Positions 1 through 6,114 of a DNA stretch of 16,743 nt are shown here, in pieces. The notes beneath the pieces were generated by a model. The model had not been told where the DNA came from, did not search any database, and saw only the letters and a list, made by a program, of their open reading frames with translations. Every line of letters begins with the position of its first letter. Position 1 is the first letter of the stretch. The stretch comes from Actinoallomurus sp045806665 (lineage in GTDB: Bacteria > Actinomycetota > Actinomycetes > Streptosporangiales > Streptosporangiaceae). The DNA lies in assembly GCA_045806665.1 (NCBI GenBank), contig JBJMIW010000487.1, forward strand, positions 1-16,743, written 5' to 3'. The translations under genes were made by a program, and so were the position numbers.

Positions 1-1
1 C

Positions 2-925
2 CTCACCATCAGCGACGACCTGCTGACCCGCGCCTTCACCTCCCCGATCACGCTCGGCATCCTGTTCGCCTATGTGATCGGTAAGCCGGTCGGCATCACC
101 GCCTCCACCTGGCTGCTCACCCGGATGACCCGCGGCCGGGTCCGGCCTCCGGTCGGCTGGGCCGCGGTGGCCGGCGGCGGGATGATCGCGGGCATCGGCT
201 TCACGGTGTCCCTGCTGATCGCGACGCTGGCCTTCCACGGGACCGCGCTGGAGGAGGCGAAACTCGGTATCCTCGCGTCCGCGCTGGCGGCGTCGATCCT
301 GACCTGGCTCCTGTTCCGCGCGACTCTGATGCTCCCGATCCGGATCCGGATGCGGGCGCTGCTGGGCACCGCCGAGAGCATCGTCGACCTCGCGGCACCG
401 GTCGACCCCGAGCGCGACCACATCCGCGGCCCTGCGAAGGACGCCCTCGTGACGGTGGTCGAGTACGGCGACTTCGAGTGCCCGTACTGCGGCCAGGCGG
501 AGCCCGTCGTCCGCGAACTGCTCGCCGGGTACGGCGACGTCCGGTACGTCTGGCGGCACCTGCCGCTGCGCGACGTGCATCCCAACGCGCAGTTGGCCGC
601 CGAGGCGAGCGAGGCTGCGGCGGCGCAGGGAGCGTTCTGGGAGATGCACGACATCCTGATGGACCACCAGGGTGACCTCCGGGTCCGCGACCTGATCGGG
701 TACGCCGAGCAGGTGGGGGTCGACGTGGAGCGCTTCAGCCGGGACCTGCGCGAGCATGCCGGCGCGGCCCGGGTCGCCGAGGATGTGGAGTCCGCGGATC
801 TCAGCGGCGTCTCCGGCACCCCGACGTTCTTCATCAACGGCCGCCGGCACCACGGCGCGTACGACATCGAGACACTGACGGCGGCGATACGGGCGGCGAA
901 GGCCCGCGCGCTGATCAGCGCCTGA
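2..925 (+). CDS. nhaA: NhaA-type Na+/H+ antiporter fused to C-terminal DsbA-like thioredoxin domain (5' partial)
   Basis: The open frame runs in from the left edge, so the start and most of the antiporter are missing. The visible N-terminal part has the hydrophobic NhaA C-terminal segments: a TLGILFAYVIGKPVGI stretch, then GGGMIAGIGFTVSLLIATLAF, then a last membrane helix at about 270-340. From about 400 it becomes a soluble thioredoxin-fold domain with an EYGDFECPYCG active site (CPYC, codons 479-490) and a cis-proline motif TPTFFING at about 820-840. NhaA exchanges Na+ for H+ across the inner membrane; the DsbA-like half would be a thiol oxidoreductase. Such fusions are known in actinobacteria, and why the two are joined is unclear. 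No frameshift is seen. The gene ends 85 bases before the next start, so it is probably not co-transcribed with it. Confidence 0.9.
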   Translation, partial: LTISDDLLTRAFTSPITLGILFAYVIGKPVGITASTWLLTRMTRGRVRPPVGWAAVAGGGMIAGIGFTVSLLIATLAFHGTALEEAKLGILASALAASILTWLLFRATLMLPIRIRMRALLGTAESIVDLAAPVDPERDHIRGPAKDALVTVVEYGDFECPYCGQAEPVVRELLAGYGDVRYVWRHLPLRDVHPNAQLAAEASEAAAAQGAFWEMHDILMDHQGDLRVRDLIGYAEQVGVDVERFSRDLREHAGAARVAEDVESADLSGVSGTPTFFINGRRHHGAYDIETLTAAIRAAKARALISA

Positions 926-979
926 ACCGGCGGCGGACTCGGCATGTCGGGTCATACGGGGATTGCTCCAGACCTCGAT

Positions 980-999
980 ATTCGAACGCCAGTTCGAAT
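980..999. promoter_or_regulatory. LexA operator (SOS box)
   Basis: ATTCGAAC-GCCA-GTTCGAAT is a perfect inverted repeat with 8-base arms and a 4-base spacer. Its core TCGAAC-N4-GTTCGA (982-997) matches the LexA box of Mycobacterium and Streptomyces. It abuts and overlaps the -10 hexamer TAGAAT at 999-1004, so a bound repressor would block RNA polymerase. Confidence 0.9.
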
Positions 1000-1004
1000 A
1001 GAAT
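999..1004 (+). promoter_or_regulatory. -10 hexamer of a probable leaderless SOS promoter
   Basis: TAGAAT fits the actinobacterial TANNNT -10. The next six bases end exactly at the ATG at 1011, so transcription would begin at or next to the A of the start codon. The GAGGG just before the ATG is too close to act as a normal ribosome binding site, which supports a leaderless mRNA. Confidence 0.65.
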
Positions 1005-1010
1005 GAGGGC

Positions 1011-1277
1011 ATGAGACGGCGTGTGTACGACGTACCGGTCCAGGTAGAGGTCCTCGCCGATCGACCCGCCCGCTTCACCTGGGGCGGCCTCGGCTACGAA
1101 GTGATCACCTTTGTGAAGATGCTCGGGCTGCAGCGGCCCCGAGACGACGTCGACACCCAGTTGTGGCAGGTCCGGGCCCGCGCGGCCGGGAGCCAGACCC
1201 CGGCGACGTACGAACTACGCCGCGACCACGGCACCTGGCAGCTCGCGGCCGTCTGGGAGCCGGTCTCCCGGCCCTGA
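1011..1277 (+). CDS. small DUF6504-like protein, SOS-controlled
   Basis: This is an 88-residue soluble protein with no signal peptide or membrane segment. The pattern MRRRVYDVPVQVEVLADRPARFTWGG, then a variable middle, then YELRRDHGTWQLAAVWEP, is what I remember of the DUF6504 family: small actinobacterial proteins often near Y-family DNA polymerase genes. The biochemical role is not known. The start is fixed by the SOS operator and the -10 directly in front of it. Transcription probably ends at the perfect hairpin at 1308-1336, shared with the convergent cupin gene. No mutagenesis genes (imuA, imuB, dnaE2) are visible nearby, so this copy stands alone. The family call is from memory; DNA-damage control is strongly supported by the operator. 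Confidence 0.75.
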   Translation: MRRRVYDVPVQVEVLADRPARFTWGGLGYEVITFVKMLGLQRPRDDVDTQLWQVRARAAGSQTPATYELRRDHGTWQLAAVWEPVSRP

Positions 1278-1307
1278 CCAGGCGAGCCGCTCCGGCGGCA
1301 CGGAGAG

Positions 1308-1336
1308 GAGCGGCCGGAGCCACGCTCCGGCCGCTC
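1308..1336. terminator. bidirectional hairpin between convergent genes
   Basis: GAGCGGCCGGAGC at 1308-1320 and GCTCCGGCCGCTC at 1324-1336 form a perfect 13-bp stem with a 3-base loop. It lies 31 bases after the plus-strand stop and ends 3 bases before the minus-strand stop. There is no T-tract, which is common for actinomycete hairpin terminators. Confidence 0.75.
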
Positions 1337-1338
1337 GG

Positions 1339-1692
1339 TCACGAGACGGGGCAGCCGGGGTTCGCGGCGGGAACCGCGAGCGGCCCGCCGACGGGGTTCA
1401 GATAGGTGGCGAAGAGCGCGACGGGCGTACTCCCGAGGTTGCGGCCGAGATGCACCTCGCGGGGGCCGCTCGGCTCCACGAGGGCGCTCCCGGTCGGGTA
1501 GACGCGGGGCCGGCAGTCGGCCTCGAACCGGGTGAGGGTTCCGGACTGGACGACGGCGATGAGGCGTCCGGGGTGGTAGTGCCATCCGGTGGTGCCACCA
1601 GGCGGGATAATGATCGTCTTGACCACGACTTCGGTGGTCGCGCCAGTCCGGATGACGACCCGGCCCTGCATCGTGCCGTCGGCCAGCGTCAC
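1339..1692 (-). CDS. cupin-domain protein, probably secreted
   Basis: From the GTG at 1692 this is 117 residues with a single cupin barrel. Motif 1 is PPGGTTGWHYHPGRLIAVVQSG (G-x5-H-x-H) and motif 2 is near PRVYPTGSALVEPSGPREVHLGRNLG. The two histidines of HYH and the later GPREVH histidine could bind a metal. Substrate and reaction are unknown. The frame stays open upstream of 1692 to a stop at 1777-1779, and those 26 codons read like a signal peptide: a lysine, a hydrophobic run LTLTGCTLVLLTGAA, then RDEPPP. No ATG, GTG or TTG is in that stretch; only a CTG at 1770 could start it. The true start may therefore be CTG 1770, making an exported 143-residue protein. It converges on the DUF6504-like gene. 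Confidence 0.75.
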   Translation of the reverse strand: MTLADGTMQGRVVIRTGATTEVVVKTIIIPPGGTTGWHYHPGRLIAVVQSGTLTRFEADCRPRVYPTGSALVEPSGPREVHLGRNLGSTPVALFATYLNPVGGPLAVPAANPGCPVS

Positions 1693-1859
1693 CGCGGTCG
1701 GCGGCGGCTCGTCCCTCGCCGCGCCGGTCAGGAGGACGAGCGTGCAGCCGGTGAGCGTTAAGACCTTCAGGGGTAGTCAACAGCTCGCCGCTGAGGTCGT
1801 ATGAGTGTGCGCAAGGATGATTAAGTGCGCTGCCCGTTCGGGTGGACGTCGCCACAGCA

Positions 1860-1889
1860 TTGACATATCTGTAACCATACGCATACGCT
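1860..1889 (+). promoter_or_regulatory. candidate sigma-70-type promoter
   Basis: A perfect TTGACA at 1860-1865 is followed by an 18-base spacer and TACGCT (TANNNT) at 1884-1889. The region is locally AT-rich against the GC-rich surroundings. It faces the TetR gene, about 360 bases away, with no convincing gene in between. It may drive a long TetR leader or a small RNA. Confidence 0.4.
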
Positions 1890-2232
1890 CCGTGAGCGAT
1901 CTGGGATGTCCGGTGTGATATCGGCGTGCGGGGCCCCCGTTCCACCAGAGAGATGGTCCGGGGCCTCCCCGTGCGCCGTTGGCCGCACCGGTATGGCCAC
2001 CAGGTCGCAAGGGAACCCGCCACCCCGGGAGTGGACCGCACGCGGGACGTGCGTCGCCGTCCGGGGTTGAACGTGGGACCAGTGCGCCCAAGACCGTTTG
2101 GGGCGTGCCGCTGCACGGGACCCACTCGTGCTCAGTGTTGAGGAACGGTGTCCGCATACCCTCACCATCCGCGTCGGCGACGGTTCCGTTTCCGACCGCC
2201 ATGGTCGGCCCGCGTACTGTTAGGCCCCTATC

Positions 2233-2241
2233 GGAAGGGGG
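2233..2241 (+). promoter_or_regulatory. ribosome binding site setting the TetR start
   Basis: GGAAGGGGG lies 7 bases before the GTG at 2249. The same frame is open much further upstream (to 1979), but this strong site and the loss of family-like sequence before it put the start at 2249. Confidence 0.7.
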
Positions 2242-2248
2242 TGACGCG

Positions 2249-2884
2249 GTGGACCCGGCGACCGTCGGCGAGAACCCACCCGCCACCAAGCGACTACCCT
2301 GGGCCCAGCGGCGCGACCAGTTGCTCGCCGCCGCGGAACGGGTCATCGCCCGCGACGGTCCCCAGGCCTCGATGGACGCCGTCGCGGCCCAGGCCGGTGT
2401 TTCCAAGCCGATCGTCTACCGTCACTTCGGCGACAAGAACGGCCTGGCCCACGCGGTCGGCGAGCGGTTCGCCGTCGCGTTGCTGACCGAGTTGCATGCG
2501 ACGCTGGCCGCCCACGCGGACCCGCGCGAACGGACCTACGCCGCGATCGAGGTGATCCTGCGCCGGATCGACGAGGCGCCCCAGACGTACCGGTTCCTGA
2601 CCCGGGGCAGCGCGGAGGGTGCGCCGGCCCTCGGCGACGCACTCGACGCCTTCATGCGCCTGATCGGAGACGACCTCGCGGGCTTCATGTCGTCGGTGAA
2701 CAAGGACAAGAGCCCGGAGCGGCAGGCCCTGCTGCTGACCTGGGCCCACGCGATGGTCGGGCTCGTACGCAGCAGCGCCGACCTGTGGCTCGACCGGCGC
2801 CACATCAGCCGGGAGGAACTCGTCGGCCAGCTGACCGATCTTCTGTGGAACGGTTTCCGGGACGCCGACTGGACCACGGGCTGA
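2249..2884 (+). CDS. TetR/AcrR-family transcriptional regulator
   Basis: From GTG 2249 the product is 211 residues, the normal TetR size. The N-terminal domain has the family pattern: helix 1 WAQRRDQLLAAAERVIARDG, then the helix-turn-helix MDAVAAQAGVSKPIVYRHFGDKNGL starting near residue 42. The C-terminal part (about residues 75-211) is helical and should bind a ligand and dimerise. A frame extension upstream to 1979 adds 90 residues that do not look like TetR and lacks a ribosome binding site. The next gene on the same strand is an acyl-CoA ligase, 175 bases downstream, with a palindrome over its promoter. A role as repressor of that ligase, released by an acid or acyl-CoA, is inferred from position. 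Confidence 0.92.
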   Translation: MDPATVGENPPATKRLPWAQRRDQLLAAAERVIARDGPQASMDAVAAQAGVSKPIVYRHFGDKNGLAHAVGERFAVALLTELHATLAAHADPRERTYAAIEVILRRIDEAPQTYRFLTRGSAEGAPALGDALDAFMRLIGDDLAGFMSSVNKDKSPERQALLLTWAHAMVGLVRSSADLWLDRRHISREELVGQLTDLLWNGFRDADWTTG

Positions 2885-2921
2885 CCGGTTCCTGACTTCG
2901 AAGGGCAAGGGGGCGAAGCGC

Positions 2922-2952
2922 TTGACACGCCCTTATCGGGGAACCATATGTT
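2922..2952 (+). promoter_or_regulatory. promoter of the acyl-CoA ligase gene
   Basis: A consensus TTGACA at 2922-2927 is followed by CATATG at 17 bases or TATGTT (TANNNT) at 19 bases (2947-2952). Transcription would start near 2958-2960, leaving a leader of about 100 bases before the ATG at 3060. Confidence 0.6.
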
Positions 2953-2967
2953 ACCTGAAGTAACTTA
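2947..2967. promoter_or_regulatory. candidate TetR operator
   Basis: TAtGTTAC-ctgaa-GTAACtTA is a 21-bp inverted repeat with 7 of 8 arm positions matching (core GTTAC-N5-GTAAC). It overlaps the -10 and the predicted transcription start of the ligase gene. Size, symmetry and placement fit a TetR-family repressor site, most simply for the regulator encoded just upstream. Confidence 0.6.
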
Positions 2968-3001
2968 CCGGCATCGCCATTCGTCCGATCTCGATCAGAA
3001 C

Positions 3002-3030
3002 GGTGCTCGCGAGCCGCCCTCGCGGGCACC
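3002..3030 (+). promoter_or_regulatory. strong leader hairpin upstream of the ligase ribosome binding site
   Basis: GGTGCTCGCGAG (3002-3013) pairs with CTCGCGGGCACC (3019-3030) as a 12-bp stem with one G-U wobble and a 5-base loop. An alternative hairpin, CGGGC-ACC-GCCCG (3023-3035), uses the same 3' arm. The ribosome binding site GAGGAAG (3044-3050) follows. It could be a stability element or an attenuation device; there is no T-tract. Confidence 0.5.
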
Positions 3031-3059
3031 GCCCGGAGCCGCAGAGGAAGAGAAGCCCC

Positions 3060-4523
3060 ATGTCTGCTGTCACCGGTACCCCCATCGGCGTTGCGCTGAC
3101 GCGGCTCGCGGCGGCGGATCCCGAGACGCCGGCGCTGACCTGCGGCGCGGTCACCCTGTCCCGGCGCGAGCTCGACGAAGGTGCGAACCGCCTCGCGTGG
3201 GAGATCCGGGACCACGGCGTCCGCGTCGGCGATCGCGTGGCGATCGTCCTGCCGAACGGCGTCGACTTCGTCGGTGCACTGCTGGCCGCCTGGAAGGCCG
3301 GCGGCACCCCGGTCCCGGTCTCCGACCGGATGCCGGCGACCGAGCGCGAGCCGGTCCTCGACCTGGCCCGGCCCAAGGTCGTGATCGCTGCGGCCGGCCC
3401 CGGTACCCTCCCCCCGTCCGCCGGAGCGGGCCAGCCGGAGTCCACACCGCCGGGGATCGTCCCGCAGCCCTGGAAGGTCCTCACCTCCGGCGGCAGCACC
3501 GGACGGCCGAAGCTGATCGCCGCCGTCGAGCCCGGCATCGCCGAGCGCGCGGGCCTGTTCGGCCTCGCCGCGCAGATGTCGGAGGGAGGGGCCGCGTTGG
3601 TCACAGCGCCGCTGACGCACAACGGTCCGTTCATGTCCCTGACCGCGGCCCTGCTGTTCGGCAAGCACGTGGTCCTGATGGAACGCTTCGACGCGGCGGA
3701 GACGCTCCGGCTGGCCGAGCGGCACCGCGTCGACTGGATGTACGCCGTGCCGACGATGATGCACCGGGTCTGGCGGCTCCCGGAGACCGACCGCACGGCT
3801 GCGGACCTGTCATCGCTGCGCGTGGTGTTCCACCTGGGCGCGCCGATCGCGCCGTGGCTCAAGCAGGCCTGGATCGACTGGCTCGGCCCGGAGCGGATCT
3901 GGGAGCTGTACGCCGGCACCGAGGCCCAGGCCGCGACCCGCATCAGCGGGACCGAGTGGCTCGCCCACCGCGGCTCGGTCGGCCGCCCGCTGACCGGCGA
4001 CATCCAGGTGCGCGACGAGTCCGGCCGACCGCTCGGACCGGGCCAGGTGGGCCAAGTGTGGATGCGCCCGGACGCCGGACCGACCTACATCTACATCGGC
4101 GCCACGGCCCGGACCGACGGCCGCTGGGAGAGCCTGGGCGACCTCGGCTACACCGACGCCGACGGCTACCTCTACCTGACCGACCGCGACACCGACATGA
4201 TCCTCGTCGGCGGCTCCAACGTGTACCCGGCCGAGATCGAGGGCGCCCTCGAGGAGCACCCGGGCGTACGCTCGGCCGCCGTCATCGGGCTGCCCGACGA
4301 CGACCTCGGATCGGTGCCGCACGCCATCGTCCAGGCCGACGCGGACGTCGACGAGACGGCACTGCTGGCCCACCTGCGCGAGCGGCTCGCGGCCTACAAG
4401 CTCCCCCGGACCTTCGAGTTCGTCACCGAGCCGCTCCGCGACGACGCGGGCAAGATCCGCCGCTCAGCCCTCCGCGCCGCCCGGATGGCCTCCGAGCCCT
4501 GCACCGCAGGACGCGCCGGCTGA
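3060..4523 (+). CDS. AMP-dependent acyl-CoA synthetase/ligase
   Basis: From ATG 3060 the product is 487 residues of the adenylate-forming (ANL) family, which activates a carboxylic acid with ATP and loads it on CoA. The core motifs are present: P-loop TSGGSTGRPK (residues 142-151), YAGTEAQ (about 284-290), GDLGY with the ribose-binding Asp361, and TDRDTDMI with Arg376. The C-terminal lid catalytic lysine is in DDAGKIRR (Lys465). At 487 residues it is slightly short, with a compact N-terminal half. The substrate cannot be read; fatty, aromatic or steroid acids are all possible. The frame is open back to 3003, but GAGGAAG at 3044-3050 sets the start at 3060. It follows the TetR gene and a palindrome-covered promoter. 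Its stop is 15 bases before one arm of an interrupted terminator hairpin. Confidence 0.9.
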   Translation: MSAVTGTPIGVALTRLAAADPETPALTCGAVTLSRRELDEGANRLAWEIRDHGVRVGDRVAIVLPNGVDFVGALLAAWKAGGTPVPVSDRMPATEREPVLDLARPKVVIAAAGPGTLPPSAGAGQPESTPPGIVPQPWKVLTSGGSTGRPKLIAAVEPGIAERAGLFGLAAQMSEGGAALVTAPLTHNGPFMSLTAALLFGKHVVLMERFDAAETLRLAERHRVDWMYAVPTMMHRVWRLPETDRTAADLSSLRVVFHLGAPIAPWLKQAWIDWLGPERIWELYAGTEAQAATRISGTEWLAHRGSVGRPLTGDIQVRDESGRPLGPGQVGQVWMRPDAGPTYIYIGATARTDGRWESLGDLGYTDADGYLYLTDRDTDMILVGGSNVYPAEIEGALEEHPGVRSAAVIGLPDDDLGSVPHAIVQADADVDETALLAHLRERLAAYKLPRTFEFVTEPLRDDAGKIRRSALRAARMASEPCTAGRAG

Positions 4524-4537
4524 TGGGGGACAAACCG

Positions 4538-4551
4538 TGATCGTTGGCGGA
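4538..4551. terminator. left arm of a terminator hairpin split by the tnpB element
   Basis: TGATCGTTGGCGGA is the exact reverse complement of 6135-6148. This arm lies 15 bases after the ligase stop and its partner 23 bases after the stop of the minus-strand SMC gene. Removing the element between the CTAG sites would join the arms into a 14-bp stem with a loop of about 21 bases. That would be a bidirectional terminator of the convergent genes. Confidence 0.7.
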
Positions 4552-4559
4552 CGCGTCTC

Positions 4560-4593
4560 CTAGTGCCGTGTCCAAGAACCTTGTTCGTGTAAT
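4560..4593. repeat. left terminal inverted repeat of the tnpB element
   Basis: These 34 bases match the reverse complement of 6092-6125 at 28 of 34 positions without gaps. The repeat begins CTAGTGCCG and ends TCGTGTAAT, both identical on the two sides. Confidence 0.85.
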
Positions 4594-4671
4594 CGGCCTG
4601 GTGATCAGGGCCTCTCGGCGGTCTGATCGCTCCCGGCTCACGGGCGACTCTGTTCTGTCCTAGGCACCTGC

Positions 4672-4677
4672 TGTAAT
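4672..4677 (+). promoter_or_regulatory. possible -10 of a leaderless tnpB transcript
   Basis: TGTAAT lies six bases before the GTG at 4684. No Shine-Dalgarno sequence precedes that codon. The -35 region is not recognisable, so this is tentative. Confidence 0.35.
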
Positions 4678-4683
4678 CAGCCC

Positions 4684-6114
4684 GTGCCTCGACGTGTTGA
4701 CCCCGATGCTCCCCGGACGGTGCTGCGCACCGCCCGCATCGGCCTGCGCGTCACCGACACGCAGCGACGGCGCTGCTTCGGCCTGCTGGTCGCCGCCGGG
4801 GACGTGTGGGCGTGTGCGCTGGATGTGAACCGGTGGCGGCGCCAGCGCGGCTTGGCGCCCATCACCAACTTCCAGCACCTGTGCCGCGAGTTGCACCAAG
4901 CCGGGCCCGGGGCGTTCGGGGAGCTGAACTCCCAAGGTGCTGAAGGGGTGCTGCGCCGCTACAGCGACGCCTGGTTCGCCGCCGCCAAACGCCGCGCTGA
5001 CGGCGATGCCTCGGCGCGTTTCCCGCGACGCAAACGCCGCCTGATGCCGGTGCGGTTCCGGTACGGCACCTTCACCCTGTGCGGCCGGCGGTTGCGGTTT
5101 CCCGTCGCCCGCGGCCGCCCGCCGCTGTGGGTGCGCCTGGATCGGGAGCCACCGTATCCAGCCGAGCAGGTCCGGTCGGTCACCCTCCTCAACGAGGGTG
5201 GGCGGTTGTGCGTCGAGGTGACCGCCGAGGTCCCCGTGGCCGTCTACCCGCCCGGCAGCGAGCCCGACCCCGGCCGGGTCGCCGGGGTCGACCCCGGCGT
5301 GATCCACCCCTACGCGGTCGCCGGACCGGATGGGGAGGGGCTGTTGGTGTCGGGGCGGGCGATGCGCGCCGAGGCCCACCTGCACCTCAAAGACGCCAAG
5401 GACCGCCGCCGGAAGGTGGCCCGGCGGGCGCCCAAGCCGGGGCAGGCCGGGTCGCGGCGGTGGCGTAAGTACCGGGCCCGCCAGCGCAAACTCCAAGCCC
5501 GCCACAAACGCCGGATCAAGCAGGCCCAGCACGAAGCGGCCAAACAGGTCGTCCAATGGGCGGTGCAGCGGCGGATCGGGACGCTGAGGATCGGCGACCC
5601 CCGCGGCGTGCTGGAGCTGAAGGCGGGGCGGCGGCACAACCAGCGGCTCCGTGACTGGCGGCCCGGCTATTTGATCCACTGCCTCAAAGACAAGGCCACT
5701 CAGGCCGGGATCCGTGTCGAGCTGGTCGATGAGCGCGGATCCTCCTCGACCTGCCCGGTCTGCGGCCAGCGGGTCCCCAAACCCGCCGGCCGGGTCTTCA
5801 CCTGCAGGCATTGTGGTTTTACTGGGCACCGCGACCTGGTCGGCGGCGCCAACATCGCCCACCGCACCCCGGCGGGCGGATCCATCACCACCCCCATGAG
5901 GAATCGGTTCCCGGTGGTGATCACGCACCGTCGAGCCGGACGGCACCTGCCCGGTGCCGGACCGTCCCGGCGTGACCCCAGACGACGCCCCCATCACGGC
6001 GCCCCCGACGGGTCCCCTGGCCGGCCGCGGCCCGCCCCACCACCCGGTGGGGAGTCGCTCGCCCCTCGGGCGAGGATCAACCAACACGGTCATTACACGA
6101 CCAACGTTGCTTGA
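4684..6114 (+). CDS. tnpB: TnpB-family RNA-guided nuclease (rearranged RuvC site)
   Basis: This is a 476-residue TnpB. The N-terminal recognition half (about residues 1-190) is rich in Arg. The split RuvC domain follows with GVDPGVIHPYAV (Asp203), a helical stretch dense in R and K (about 240-290), and a second motif reading TLRIGDPRG. There the usual catalytic Glu is Gly304, followed by Asp305. A Glu in VDERGSSST (Glu350) may substitute. A zinc finger CPVC/CRHC (Cys357, 360, 374, 377) and the third motif HRDLVGGANIAH (Asp384) come next. Family members usually end soon after this. Here about 85 further residues (P/R/G-rich) read through the hairpin region and stop inside the right inverted repeat, as expected if the 3' end also encodes the guide RNA. 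TnpB cuts DNA matching its omega RNA and helps retain the transposon. The GTG start has no ribosome binding site. Confidence 0.88.
   Translation: MPRRVDPDAPRTVLRTARIGLRVTDTQRRRCFGLLVAAGDVWACALDVNRWRRQRGLAPITNFQHLCRELHQAGPGAFGELNSQGAEGVLRRYSDAWFAAAKRRADGDASARFPRRKRRLMPVRFRYGTFTLCGRRLRFPVARGRPPLWVRLDREPPYPAEQVRSVTLLNEGGRLCVEVTAEVPVAVYPPGSEPDPGRVAGVDPGVIHPYAVAGPDGEGLLVSGRAMRAEAHLHLKDAKDRRRKVARRAPKPGQAGSRRWRKYRARQRKLQARHKRRIKQAQHEAAKQVVQWAVQRRIGTLRIGDPRGVLELKAGRRHNQRLRDWRPGYLIHCLKDKATQAGIRVELVDERGSSSTCPVCGQRVPKPAGRVFTCRHCGFTGHRDLVGGANIAHRTPAGGSITTPMRNRFPVVITHRRAGRHLPGAGPSRRDPRRRPHHGAPDGSPGRPRPAPPPGGESLAPRARINQHGHYTTNVA
5900..6081 (+). ncRNA. candidate omega RNA scaffold overlapping the tnpB 3' end
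   Basis: Downstream of the last RuvC motif the sequence is strongly structured, with the two 7-bp hairpins at 6035-6052 and 6058-6074 followed by GATCAAC. In IS605-group elements the guide RNA scaffold comes from the 3' end of tnpB and ends at the right-end boundary after such hairpins. If the scaffold ends near 6081, the guide would be the start of the right inverted repeat; if it ends at the outer edge, the guide would be the flanking terminator sequence. Both ends are inferred. Confidence 0.35.

Larger units (their letters stand above)
1780..2248. other. gene-free stretch between the cupin and TetR genes
   Basis: Open frames exist on both strands here, but their translations are rich in R, P and G without domain-like patterns. 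I see no convincing gene. The stretch holds a promoter-like TTGACA/TACGCT pair (1860-1889) and a small inverted repeat CGCACG-N5-CGTGCG at 2037-2053. It also carries a possible TetR -10, TACTGT at 2215-2220, and the TetR ribosome binding site. Some of it may be decayed coding sequence or a long leader. Confidence 0.5.

Noticed and set aside
1979..2248. N-terminal extension of the TetR gene to ATG 1979
   Set aside because: The extra 90 residues do not resemble TetR proteins, and a strong ribosome binding site precedes GTG 2249.
1777..2406. 209-residue minus-strand open frame covering the gene-free stretch and the start of TetR
   Set aside because: It overlaps the TetR helix-turn-helix coding region and shows no recognisable domain or ribosome binding site.
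3003..3059. Earlier start of the ligase at 3003
   Set aside because: The extra 19 residues are Arg/Pro-rich and lie within the leader hairpin; GAGGAAG precedes ATG 3060.
4660..6093. 477-residue minus-strand open frame opposite tnpB
   Set aside because: Antisense shadow rich in P, G and A with no domain pattern; the plus strand has the RuvC and zinc-finger motifs.
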